From an uncultured Acetatifactor sp. (GTDB lineage Bacteria > Bacillota > Clostridia > Lachnospirales > Lachnospiraceae), in assembly GCA_910584435.1 (NCBI GenBank), contig CAJUAP010000001.1, positions 1-64,000 of the forward strand: DNA of 64,000 nt, read 5' to 3'. The first letter of the stretch is position 1, and every line of letters begins with the position of its first letter. Shown here piece after piece: positions 1-9,400 of this stretch. Position numbers and translations under genes: made by a program. Below the pieces are notes generated by a model, which was given only the letters and a program-made list of their open reading frames with translations, did not search any database and was not told where the DNA came from.

Positions 1-56
1 GCGAAGCCCACCTCTTTGTGGGGGCGAAGCCCACCTCTTTGTGGGGGCGAAGCCCG
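1..56. repeat. 23-bp tandem repeat, hairpin-forming
   Basis: Two near-perfect copies and a decayed third copy of a 23-bp unit that begins gcgaagcccacctc. Each unit contains CCCAC-(6 nt)-GTGGG, so the array can form a row of small hairpins. It lies just past the 3' end of the minus-strand Dabb gene and is cut by the window edge, so the true copy number is unknown. Confidence 0.7.
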
Positions 57-86
57 CCTCTTGGGGCGCCACAAACAATCCACAGG

Positions 87-386
87 CTATAATTCATAAT
101 CTATGCAAGCCCTGTCACAAGTCACACTTCTCACATACTTTCCGGCTTCCACATGAGCCGGATGGCACTGATATGCTGCCAAAGCCTCTGCCGTGTCAAA
201 GGTGGAAATCAAAGCCACATCCCGGTTGCTGGAAGACATATCATTTTGAATCACACGAATATCCACTGCACCTGGTACGAGCTCTTTGATCGGCTCCAGC
301 AAAGCTGCCATTTTCTTTGCCGCTTCCGCCTTCTCCTCATGGGAAAAACCTTCCACAAAATTCCACAATACAATATGTTTTACCAT
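87..386 (-). CDS. Dabb (stress-responsive A/B barrel) domain protein
   Basis: A 99-residue protein that begins MVKHIVLWNF, the typical first strand of the dimeric alpha/beta-barrel (Dabb) fold. It continues with the helix that carries KAEAAKKMAALLEPIKE and a later HPAHVEAGKYV segment, both usual for this family. Length matches a single-domain Dabb protein. The Shine-Dalgarno GGGAG lies 8 nt before the ATG. The function of the family is poorly defined: some members are stress-induced and others are small enzymes. It is downstream of nfnB in the same direction, but 229 bp away and with a possible promoter of its own, so it is probably a separate unit. Confidence 0.8.
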   Translation of the reverse strand: MVKHIVLWNFVEGFSHEEKAEAAKKMAALLEPIKELVPGAVDIRVIQNDMSSSNRDVALISTFDTAEALAAYQCHPAHVEAGKYVRSVTCDRACIDYEL

Positions 387-427
387 TCTTGCTTCTCCCT
401 GTCATTCACTGCTTAAAATTTCCACTA

Positions 428-457
428 CTTATACTGACGGTCACTAAAACTTGCCAA
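428..457 (-). promoter_or_regulatory. possible sigma-A promoter for the Dabb gene
   Basis: On the minus strand TTGGCA (452-457) and TATAAG (428-433) are 18 bp apart, about 40 bp ahead of the Dabb start. Both hexamers deviate from consensus. Nothing else is recognisable in the 387-615 gap. Confidence 0.4.
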
Positions 458-615
458 GTAACCAGACTCACAACCGAAAAGCGCCAAGGCCATCACGGCA
501 AATTTCATCGCTCGTGAGTATAAATTTCTTCTGCCCCTCCGCATAAACCTCTTTTCTCTGCACGAATCTCTTCCGCTGCTCAAGCCGAATCCATTTACCG
601 CAGCAGCTTTTATGA

Positions 616-2001
616 TTATTTATTGCTCAAATACTCATCTATCCCTTTGGCTGCCGCCTTCCCTGCCCCCATAGCCAGGATTACGGTAGCAGCTCCCGTA
701 ACGGCATCTCCGCCGGCATAGACACCTTCCTTACTGGTCTGACCGTTTGATTCTTCCGCTACAATACACTTCCATTTATTGGTTTCCAATCCCTCTGTTG
801 TAGAAGAAATCAAAGGATTGGGAGATGTGCCGAGAGACATGATCACAGTATCCAGCTCCATAGTAAATTCGGAACCGGGAATCTCCACAGGCCGTCTGCG
901 CCCCGATGCATCCGGCTCCCCAAGCTCCATCCTGATACATTTCATCCCGGTCACCCAGCCTTTTTCATCTGCAAGTATCTCCGTGGGGTTGGTCAAAAGG
1001 TCAAAAATGATTCCCTCTTCTTTGGCATGATGCACCTCTTCCACTCTGGCCGGAAGTTCTTCCTCGCTGCGGCGGTACACGATATGCACCTCGGCTCCCA
1101 GACGCAATGCTGTTCTGGCCGCATCCATAGCCACATTACCGCCGCCTACAACTGCCACTTTCTTACTGTGCATAATGGGTGTATTGGAACTGCTGTCAAA
1201 TGCTTTCATAAGATTGCTTCTGGTCAAATACTCATTTGCCGAAAATACACCGTTGGAATTCTCTCCCGGAATTCCCATAAATTTCGGAAGGCCCGCCCCG
1301 GAACCAATAAACACGGCATCAAAGCCTTCTTCCTGTATTAATTCATCAATGGTGACAGATTTTCCCACCACTACATTGGTTTCAATTTGCACTCCCAATG
1401 CTTTTACGTTTTCAATTTCCTTTGCAACCACATCTTTCTTAGGGAGACGGAACTCCGGAATTCCGTATACAAGTACGCCGCCCGGCTCATGAAGCGCCTC
1501 GAAAATAGTCACCTCATACCCCATCTTCGCCAAATCCCCTGCACAAGTCAGACCTGCGGGGCCGGAACCGATTACCGCCACTTTTTTATCCTTCTTCTCT
1601 GCGGCTCCTGCCGGTTTGATTCCGTTTTCTCTGGCCCAATCCGCTACAAACCGCTCCAGCTTGCCAATGGAAATCGGCTCTCCCTTGATGCCGCGGATAC
1701 ATTTTCCCTCACACTGGCTCTCCTGGGGACATACACGCCCGCATACGGCCGGCAATGCACTTGACTCACTGATGACCTGATATGCCTCCTCAATCTTCCC
1801 ATCCTTCACTTTCTCTATAAAGCCGGGAATATCGATTGCTACAGGACATCCCTTAATACATTGGGCATTCTTACAGTTAATACATCTTGCAGCCTCACAC
1901 TGCGCTTCTTCCAGATTATATCCCAGGCACACTTCCTCAAAATTAGCAGCACGCTCCTTTGCATCCTGCTCTCTTACCGGAACTTTTGTTAATACGTCCA
2001 T
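616..2001 (-). CDS. nfnB: NfnB/GltA-type NADPH-binding flavoprotein (NfnAB large subunit)
   Basis: A 461-residue protein of the GltD/glutamate synthase small subunit family. Near the N-terminus two cysteine groups (CINCKNAQC..GC and CGRVCPQESQCEGKC) fit two [4Fe-4S] clusters. A first dinucleotide motif GSGPAGLTCAG binds FAD and a second, VVGGGNVAMDAAR, binds NADPH. The gene directly upstream encodes the SudB/NfnA-type subunit. That pairing is typical of NfnAB, the electron-bifurcating NADH-dependent ferredoxin:NADP+ oxidoreductase of anaerobes, and it favours Nfn over true glutamate synthase because no large GltB subunit is present. The start is set at MDVLTK, where GGAGG precedes the ATG; an open frame extends 24 codons further upstream without support. 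A 187-bp structured repeat separates it from nfnA. Confidence 0.85.
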   Translation of the reverse strand: MDVLTKVPVREQDAKERAANFEEVCLGYNLEEAQCEAARCINCKNAQCIKGCPVAIDIPGFIEKVKDGKIEEAYQVISESSALPAVCGRVCPQESQCEGKCIRGIKGEPISIGKLERFVADWARENGIKPAGAAEKKDKKVAVIGSGPAGLTCAGDLAKMGYEVTIFEALHEPGGVLVYGIPEFRLPKKDVVAKEIENVKALGVQIETNVVVGKSVTIDELIQEEGFDAVFIGSGAGLPKFMGIPGENSNGVFSANEYLTRSNLMKAFDSSSNTPIMHSKKVAVVGGGNVAMDAARTALRLGAEVHIVYRRSEEELPARVEEVHHAKEEGIIFDLLTNPTEILADEKGWVTGMKCIRMELGEPDASGRRRPVEIPGSEFTMELDTVIMSLGTSPNPLISSTTEGLETNKWKCIVAEESNGQTSKEGVYAGGDAVTGAATVILAMGAGKAAAKGIDEYLSNK

Positions 2002-2081
2002 CTTTGTCCTCCATAATTTGCAGCTTCTTATATTTGCAGATTCTTTCATGAATCTTTTTCCTGCACCAATCATCTCAAAAC

Positions 2082-2268
2082 GTTACTGTTCACTCCGCAC
2101 AGTAACAAGCCTTCACAGAAGGCTTTAGACACAGAAATCGCAAGTGAACTTGTTCACTTTGAGCAGCGATTTCGCGCACAGCTGTCAAATCTGCCATTCT
2201 GACAGCATGGGATTATTCATGCAGAATACGCATGAAAACGCCTCGCGGCGGCGCGAGTGAACAGTAAC
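2082..2268. repeat. Interspersed structured repeat, family 1, full copy
   Basis: A 187-bp element bounded by perfect 14-bp terminal inverted repeats, GTTACTGTTCACTC (2082-2095) and GAGTGAACAGTAAC (2255-2268). Inside are several perfect stems: GTTACTG/CAGTAAC at the left end, AGCCTT/AAGGCT, AAGTGAAC/GTTCACTT, GCTGTCA/TGACAGC, TTCATGC/GCATGAA and CTCGCG/CGCGAG. It encodes no protein. Related copies lie at 15634-15744, 44803-44873 and 49409-49433. It fills most of the gap between nfnA and nfnB, so it is probably transcribed as part of that mRNA. Confidence 0.9.
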
Positions 2269-2295
2269 CTTAAAACAAAACTCCACACCGCACCA

Positions 2296-3174
2296 TCAGC
2301 CGCAGTTTCCGCAGCCTCCATGATGGGTGTCGCCTTCCTGCAGCTTCAACATGGCTCTGCCCTCTTCTGTCTTATAGAGAGTCTGTCTGCGCATAGCCTC
2401 ATCAAAATTTACACTGTGTCCGTCAAATTCCGGCCCGTCCACACAGGCAAATTTCACCTTTCCATCCACCGTCACACGGCAGGCGCCGCACATTCCCGTG
2501 CCATCTACCATAATGGGATTCAAACTCACAACGGTAGGAATATTCAGCTCCTTTGTCAGCAGACAGACAAATTTCATCATAATCATAGGACCGATCGCGA
2601 TGCACACGTCATACTCTTTCCCCTCTGCCACCAGATCCTTGATCGTCTGCGTTACCATACCGCTCCTGCCGTAAGAACCGTCATCCGTAGTGATATAAAG
2701 ATTTCCTGCAACTGCTTCCATCTCCTTTTCCAGAATCAGCAGATTTTTTGTCTTACTTCCTACGATCACGTCTGCCTTCACACCATGCTCATGAAGCCAT
2801 TTTACCTGTGGATATACGGGAGCTGCACCCACGCCTCCTGCCACAAAGAGAATCTTTTTCTTCTGAAGCATCTCAGGACTTTCTTTCACCAGTTCGGAAG
2901 GACACCCCAAAGGCCCTGCAAAATCCTGAAAAGAATCACCTTCTTCTAAGTCCGACATCATCTGCGTAGCTGCGCCCACACTTTGGAACACGATAGTAAC
3001 CGTTCCACGCTCCCTGTCATAATCGCAGATGGTAAGAGGAATCCTTTCACCCTCCGCATCCATTCTCACAATAACAAACTGTCCCGGCTGACACGATTTT
3101 GCTACCCTTTTCGCCTCCACATCCATCAGATAAATATTCGTGGTAAGCTCTTCTTTCTTTACGATCTTATACAT
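2296..3174 (-). CDS. nfnA: NfnA/SudB-type FAD/NAD(H)-binding [2Fe-2S] subunit
   Basis: A 292-residue protein of the ferredoxin-NADP reductase-like family that includes dihydroorotate dehydrogenase electron-transfer subunit, SudB and NfnA. An N-terminal FAD-binding beta-barrel (with a PGQFVIVRMD segment near residue 30) is followed by an NAD-binding region, VAGGVGAAPVYPQ, near residue 110. A C-terminal cysteine cluster GMCGACRVTV..FACVDGPEFDGH suits a [2Fe-2S] centre. Followed by nfnB, it should take electrons from NADH in the bifurcating Nfn complex. The Shine-Dalgarno is GAGAGG. The C-terminus is rich in His, Gly and Cys. The alternative, a sulfide dehydrogenase pair (SudAB), cannot be excluded by sequence alone. 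Confidence 0.85.
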   Translation of the reverse strand: MYKIVKKEELTTNIYLMDVEAKRVAKSCQPGQFVIVRMDAEGERIPLTICDYDRERGTVTIVFQSVGAATQMMSDLEEGDSFQDFAGPLGCPSELVKESPEMLQKKKILFVAGGVGAAPVYPQVKWLHEHGVKADVIVGSKTKNLLILEKEMEAVAGNLYITTDDGSYGRSGMVTQTIKDLVAEGKEYDVCIAIGPMIMMKFVCLLTKELNIPTVVSLNPIMVDGTGMCGACRVTVDGKVKFACVDGPEFDGHSVNFDEAMRRQTLYKTEEGRAMLKLQEGDTHHGGCGNCG

Positions 3175-3235
3175 GATCTACCTCTCACTTTCCGTATAAA
3201 TTTATATATGCTTTTCTTTCAAAACATCCGTCTGC

Positions 3236-4747
3236 TCAATCGTCTTCATCCTCATCATCGTCCTCTTCCTGGATTTCCGGCTCTTCTATGATAATCAACA
3301 GCCATTTGCCGCGATTATCCTTCTGCAGCCGGAACATTTCCCCGGTATAGACATTGACGGCATAATGATTTCCTGTCCTGGTAAGAATTCCGTCTGCTCC
3401 CCGTAATATTTCCTCTATCACATAGAAATCGGCTGCGCTGTTAATATTTGCCACATACTGATATTCATAGCGGTATACCGACCCGGAATCATCAAAATGC
3501 CCTTCTTCATCATATATTTTTTGAACACCCATGGCGTATTGCACAACGGTGTCTACCGCCTGCTGGGGCGTAAAATCCGTATTCAGCACAAGCTGGTATA
3601 CCCTGTCCGTGACGGTTCCTGTTACTCCGTTCACTATTTTGGCAAATTTGAAATTTGATTTGCCAAGAGGCATGGGAATAGGCCCTGTGTAAACATTGGA
3701 AAAATATGTAGGAACGGTACCGTCTGTTGTATAGTACACATCCTCATCATCTCCTGTGACTTCTATATTCACCGGAAAAGAATATTCTCCACTGAGAGCG
3801 CTGATCTCCGGAGGCGGAATTTCATCATTTTCAATATGATATTCTTTGGATACCGCATCGCTGGCAACCCCCCTGTCATTTACAAAAAATGCGGTAATCA
3901 CATAATCGCCATTGTCCAGTATAATCGGCGCCGTATATTGTGTGCTCTCCTCTGTAGGCACACTCCCATCCATTGTATAATATATTTTACCGGTTCCTGC
4001 TGCCGAAAGCTTCAACGGCTGTATGCTTGTATAGTAGCCTTCCTTAATACTGAATTCCGGCTCTCTCACAATGTATTTCTGATACGTGGAAATCAGATTT
4101 TCATTACCACTGGCCAGCAGCAGCGTATTAATTGTCTGATAGTCATCTCTTGCACGATAAATTGCAATCAGCTTGTCATAAGCTCCCTCTAACTGTTCTG
4201 CAGTGGCATTGGGATTCTTAATGACTTCCCGTAAGAGATATTCATATTCAATTTTATTATTTTTCAGATAGTACACTTCTGCAAGGTTAAAAAGCAGTTC
4301 GATATTGCTGCTGTCAAGCTCCAAAGCCCTGTTATAGCAGGAAATTGCCTTGTCATATTTTCCTGCTGATGTATACCAGACCGCCCTGTTTACCTGAAAT
4401 TCCTCCGAATAATACCCATATATCAATCCTGCCATACCGCCCAGCAATACAATGGCCAATATGCCGAGAAACAGTATGATTCCCATATGACTTTTTGTCT
4501 TCCTCTGATTCTTTGGATATTTTTTCTTTCCGACATTATTTTTGTGAGAATTGGCATTTGCTTTTACTTCATCCAATTCCACACCTGACTTCTCTTCATC
4601 CAGTTCTGCAAGAATCGTATGAATCGTCTGCTCTATATTTTGTTCCAGTTCGGGTTCAAAATCAGGTACTATATGGATATCCTCACCGCACTTTTCACAA
4701 TACAAGCTTCCCTCTGCCATCTCCGATCCGCAATTGGGACATTTCAT
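3236..4747 (-). CDS. Zinc-ribbon, TPR and chitobiase-like repeat membrane protein
   Basis: A 503-residue protein with a clear modular layout. A zinc ribbon has Cys3, Cys6, Cys17 and Cys20 (CPNC..YCEKC). One transmembrane helix lies around residues 90-112, so the ribbon is cytoplasmic and the rest is outside. Tetratricopeptide-like helices follow (AGKYDKAISCYNRALELDSSN). Two beta-sandwich repeats carry IYYTMDGSVPT and VYYTTDGTVPT, the signature of the chitobiase/hexosaminidase C-terminal domain. A C-terminal domain of about 100 residues ends in an acidic tail. The ribbon-helix-TPR design recurs in Clostridia without a known role; binding of wall or surface polymer is a guess. It sits between fhs and nfnA with short gaps, so probably in the same operon. 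Confidence 0.75.
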   Translation of the reverse strand: MKCPNCGSEMAEGSLYCEKCGEDIHIVPDFEPELEQNIEQTIHTILAELDEEKSGVELDEVKANANSHKNNVGKKKYPKNQRKTKSHMGIILFLGILAIVLLGGMAGLIYGYYSEEFQVNRAVWYTSAGKYDKAISCYNRALELDSSNIELLFNLAEVYYLKNNKIEYEYLLREVIKNPNATAEQLEGAYDKLIAIYRARDDYQTINTLLLASGNENLISTYQKYIVREPEFSIKEGYYTSIQPLKLSAAGTGKIYYTMDGSVPTEESTQYTAPIILDNGDYVITAFFVNDRGVASDAVSKEYHIENDEIPPPEISALSGEYSFPVNIEVTGDDEDVYYTTDGTVPTYFSNVYTGPIPMPLGKSNFKFAKIVNGVTGTVTDRVYQLVLNTDFTPQQAVDTVVQYAMGVQKIYDEEGHFDDSGSVYRYEYQYVANINSAADFYVIEEILRGADGILTRTGNHYAVNVYTGEMFRLQKDNRGKWLLIIIEEPEIQEEDDDEDEDD

Positions 4748-4775
4748 ACCTGTGCCACCTCATATCATATACAGT

Positions 4776-6479
4776 TCAGAATAAACCGGTAATTACACCA
4801 TTATCCTCTACATCGATTCCATACGCTGCCGGCTTTTTAGATAATGCGGGCATTGTCACCACATCTCCTGTCAGGGCAACCACAAAACCTGCCCCTGCAG
4901 AGACATAAACCTCTCTCACTGTAAGCTCGAACCCTTCCGGCCGCCCCAGAAGCTTAGGGTTATCCGAAAGAGAGTACTGATTTTTGGCCATGCAGACAGG
5001 CAGAGTTCCAAATCCTAATTCTTCCAATTTCTGAAGCTGCCGTTTTGCCGCAGGTGAAAAGCTGACGCTTCCTGCACCATAAATTTCCTCCGCCACAGTA
5101 TGAATTTTATCCTCCAATGACATGTCATCCTCATATAACACTTGAAAATGACTTTCTTTAGAATCCAATACATCCAATACCTTTTCGGCCAAAGCAATAC
5201 CGCCTTCCCCTCCCTTTGCCCAGACTTCTGCCACTGCAAATTCACACCCTCTGGCAGTACAGAATTCCCGGACGAAATCCACCTCCGCCTGGGTATCCGT
5301 CACAAAAGAGTTTAAAGCCACTACCACGGGAACTCCGTATTTGTGCAGGTTTTCCATATGCTTTTCCAGATTGACGATTCCCCTCTTTAAAGCATCCAGA
5401 TTTCCGTCTTCCGACATATTTTCAGAAGATTTTTTCAACGATTCCGCCGTTCCCCCATTATACTTTAATGCCCGAATGGTTGCAACAAGCACCACTGCAT
5501 CAGGCTTCAGCCCTGCCATCCGGCATTTGATATCAAAGAATTTCTCCGCCCCCAAATCGGCTCCGAATCCTGCCTCCGTAATACAGTAATCAGCCATCCG
5601 CAGCGCGGTTCTGGTGGCTCTCACGGAATTACAGCCATGTGCAATATTGGCAAAGGGCCCTCCATGCACAAGCACAGGTGTATGCTCCAAAGTCTGTACC
5701 AGATTCGGTTTCAAGGCATCCTTCAGCAGCGCCGCCATTGCTCCCACCGCCTGCAGTTCCCCGGCTGTCACCGGTTCCCCGGCAATATTATAAGCCACAA
5801 TAATTTTAGACAGGCGCCTCTTCAAATCTTTCATATCTTCGGCCAGGCAGAGGATTGCCATAATCTCGCTGGCAACGGTAATGACAAAATGATCTTCCCT
5901 GACAAATCCATCCAGTTTCGATCCTAACCCCACTACAATATTGCGCAGCACTCTGTCATTCATATCCATACAGCGTTTCCATACAATCTGCCTGGTATCA
6001 ATCTGCAGTTCGTTTCCCTGCTGAATATGATTGTCCAGCAATGCCGCCAGCAGGTTATTGGCAGAAGTAATGGCATGAAAATCTCCGGTAAAATGGAGAT
6101 TTAGTTCCTCCATGGGAACTACCTGGGCATATCCTCCTCCGGCAGCGCCTCCCTTGATACCAAAACACGGTCCCAGCGACGGTTCTCTCAATGCAGTTAC
6201 AGCTTTCCTGCCCAGCCGCCCGAATGCCTGGCCCAATCCCACACTGACTGTGGTTTTGCCTTCTCCTGCCGGGGTCGGATTGATTGCTGTAACCAGAATC
6301 AGTTTACCTTCCGGTCTGCCTTCCAAGCCTGCCAGATATTCTTCGGACAGCTTTGCCTTGTATCTTCCATAATACTCCAATGCCTCTTCCGGTACATCCA
6401 GTCGCTGTGCTACTTTATTAATCGGCTCCATTACCGCTTTTTGTGCTATTTCCAGGTCTGTCAAATATTTCTCTCCCAT
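4776..6479 (-). CDS. fhs: Formate-tetrahydrofolate ligase
   Basis: A 567-residue protein, within a few residues of the usual length of about 557. It makes 10-formyl-THF from formate, ATP and THF in one-carbon metabolism and, in acetogens, in the methyl branch of the Wood-Ljungdahl pathway. The ATP-binding loop NPTPAGEGKTTVSVGLGQA is at about residues 67-85, followed by ALREPSLGPCFGIKGGAAGGG and LHFTGDFHAITSANNLL, all hallmarks of the family. The Shine-Dalgarno overlaps the end of ftsK, 9 bp upstream, so the two genes are probably co-transcribed and coupled. No other acetogenesis genes are in the window. Confidence 0.97.
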   Translation of the reverse strand: MGEKYLTDLEIAQKAVMEPINKVAQRLDVPEEALEYYGRYKAKLSEEYLAGLEGRPEGKLILVTAINPTPAGEGKTTVSVGLGQAFGRLGRKAVTALREPSLGPCFGIKGGAAGGGYAQVVPMEELNLHFTGDFHAITSANNLLAALLDNHIQQGNELQIDTRQIVWKRCMDMNDRVLRNIVVGLGSKLDGFVREDHFVITVASEIMAILCLAEDMKDLKRRLSKIIVAYNIAGEPVTAGELQAVGAMAALLKDALKPNLVQTLEHTPVLVHGGPFANIAHGCNSVRATRTALRMADYCITEAGFGADLGAEKFFDIKCRMAGLKPDAVVLVATIRALKYNGGTAESLKKSSENMSEDGNLDALKRGIVNLEKHMENLHKYGVPVVVALNSFVTDTQAEVDFVREFCTARGCEFAVAEVWAKGGEGGIALAEKVLDVLDSKESHFQVLYEDDMSLEDKIHTVAEEIYGAGSVSFSPAAKRQLQKLEELGFGTLPVCMAKNQYSLSDNPKLLGRPEGFELTVREVYVSAGAGFVVALTGDVVTMPALSKKPAAYGIDVEDNGVITGLF

Positions 6480-6488
6480 ACCGTATTC

Positions 6489-9400
6489 TCACACCTCCTC
6501 CAACAATTGTTCAAACTGCTCCGGACTCATAAGTATTTTTCTGGGTTTTGTACCCTCTTCCTCTCCGACAACGCCATAACTGCAGAGCTGATCCATGATT
6601 CTGGCCGCCCGGTTGAAACCAATCTGCAATGCTCTCTGCAGCATACCAATGGAAGCTTTATCCTTATCAATAATAAGACGTCCGGCCTTTTCAAACAATT
6701 CATCCACTTCATTGCTGCCGGATGCACCTCCTGAGGAACTTCCCATATTTTTGATTTTTTCTTCTATCTCTTGGGCATATGTATTGCCAATCATTTGATT
6801 CTTCAAGAAGTCAACCACATCTGACACTTCATTATCCGACACGAAAGCTCCCTGTACACGGGCAGGTTTGGCATATCCTTGAGGATAAAAGAGCATATCC
6901 CCCTTTCCCAGCAGTTTTTCCGCACCTACCATATCCAAAATAGTACGGGAATCCACACCGCTGGAAACGGAAAACGCCACACGGCTGGGCATGTTGGCCT
7001 TGATCAGTCCGGTAATGACATCCACACTGGGGCGCTGCGTGGCAATGATCAGATGAATTCCCGCTGCTCTTGCCAGCTGTGCCAGACGGCAGATGGATTC
7101 CTCCACTTCACCGGGACATACCATCATCAAATCCGCCAGCTCGTCCACGATAATGACAATCTGCGGAAGTTTCCCCGGTGCATTCTTATCGCCCTTATCC
7201 TTCAGAGCTTCCGCCTTTTTATTATATCCCTTCAGATCCCTTACATTCATCTCGGCAAATTTCCGATATCTGTCCTCCATCTCCGCCACACCCCAATGGA
7301 GCGCCGCCGAAGCCTTCTTAGGATCCGTCACCACAGGAATCAGCAGATGGGGTATGCCGTTATATACACTGAGCTCCACCACCTTAGGATCCACCATAAT
7401 CAGCTTCACATCATCCGGGTGCGCTTTATACAATAATCCCATAATCAAAGTATTGATACAGACAGACTTACCGGAACCGGTGGCGCCTGCAATCAGCATA
7501 TGGGGCATTTTCGCAATATCCGCCACTATCACTTTGCCTGCAATATCCTTCCCCACTGCAAATGCCAGATTGGACGGGAAATCTCGGAATTCATCTGTCT
7601 CCAGCAGATCGCGCAATGCCACAGGGATGCTTTCCTTGTTAGGCACCTCGATACCAATGGCAGCTTTGCCCGGAATCGGCGCTTCTATCCTGATATCCAT
7701 TGCCGCCAGATTCAATTTAATATCGTCAGTTAGGCTCACAATTTTTGATACCTTGACACCCTGCTCCGGCTGCAGTTCATAGCGGGTCACACTTGGCCCC
7801 TGGCTGATATCCGTTATTGTCACTTTTACCCCGAAAGTACTCAGGGTCTGTTGGAGGTGCATTGCAGTTTCCTTCAGTTCCCGAACCGAATCTCCGGTCA
7901 CTGCCACACCTTTCTGCAGTAAAGAAATGGGCGGAAACATATACTGTTTGGGAAGCTGTGCCACTTTACTACCGCCGGTCAAGGACTGCGTACCGCCTAC
8001 GGAAGGCACATCCTTCCTATCATTCATATGCAGACCGTCACTTCCTCTGCCCGTCTGTACAGGGGCAGCTGCCGCTGCCGGCCGAACCGCCCTTGCGGCA
8101 GAGGCGGCTTCGGACGCAGGATTTCGGTGATTTTCTGTTCCCTCCTGATAAGTTCCGGCCCTGCCGGATACTGCGGAACCTGCTTCCCATGGTTCAAAAT
8201 CTTCCGCAATGGCGGCATCCTGTTCATATAATCCAACGTCTTCCGACATTACATAGGGCAGTTCCTGCATTCCCGGTTTCCCCGATACTGCAGAATCCGG
8301 TTCCTGCATTCCCGGTTCCACCGGTGCTGCAGAATCCGATTCCTGCATTCCCGGTTCCCCTGTTACTGCGAAATCCGGTTCCTGCATTCCCGGTTCCCCT
8401 GTTACTGCGAAATCCGGTTCCTGCATTCTGGGTTCTCCCGGTGCTGCAGAATCCGGTTCCTGCATTCCCGGTTCCACCGGTGCTGCAAATCCTGCTTCAT
8501 ATCCTCCGGATTCTTCTGTCGGTACCGCTGCCGCTGTGGAGGATTCTTCCGCTGTCTCAATGCCCTCTTTATGTATCCGAATCGGCAGGTCAGGCATATC
8601 CCATTGTTCAAATGCCGGGCTTATTTCCTGCGCACTGTTCTTGCCCTTTTGTTCGTTTCTTAATGATTGTTCGTTTCTTAATGATTGTTCTTTTCTTATT
8701 GATTGTTCTTTTCTTATTGGTTCTTCTTTTATTATAGATTTTTCATTTATTACAGATTTTTCATTTATTATAGACTTTTGATCAATGCTTCGCTCTTCAG
8801 CACCCTGTTCTCCAATCTCTTCAATAATTTCCACCCTGGATTGCTGCAGGGATTCCTCTGCAAGCTCTTCCTCCGGCAGAATAATTTCATGCATATCATC
8901 CTTCGGCAGTATTTTCTCAGGTTTGGACAATGTGGCATCCAGCATAACCCCTGATACTTTTTTTTCCATCCGCAATATCTTCTCGTTCTCTATTTCCTCT
9001 TCCCTGAGCCTACGTGCTTCTTCTCTCCTGGTACGCTCTTCCTCCTGTTCCCGCCGTTTCATTCTGTTTTGCTCGCGTTTTCTCTCTGCATCTTCTTTCC
9101 GGCGTTCCATACTTTCCCGTCGCCGCACGGCATTTTCTTTCCGTCTCTCGGTATCCTCCCTGGACAGCTCCCACACACGGCTGCCGCCCTGTTTCAAGCT
9201 GTCAAACAATGATTTCTCCGTCAATAATATCAAACATACCACGGAACATACAAGCACAACCAGCACTGCGCCGATGAATCCAAGGTAGTTCCTCAGGAAA
9301 AATCCAATGCTTCCGGCCAGGATTCCTCCCCCAGCCTTGCTGTCACGGCATGTTTCGTATAATAGAACCGCCTCATACCCTGCCTCTGTATCCTTCTGGC

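Noticed and set aside
616..2001. Glutamate synthase small subunit (gltD)
   Set aside because: No gltB partner is present, and the adjacent SudB/NfnA-type gene makes NfnB the better call.
8261..8497. 39-bp repeats that could suggest a CRISPR array
   Set aside because: The repeats are in frame within ftsK, have no spacers and no cas genes are nearby.
7817..8737. 306-residue frame opposite ftsK with PAFPVPP repeats
   Set aside because: Shadow of the 39-bp repeat array; no start signals, and the ftsK frame is complete on the other strand.
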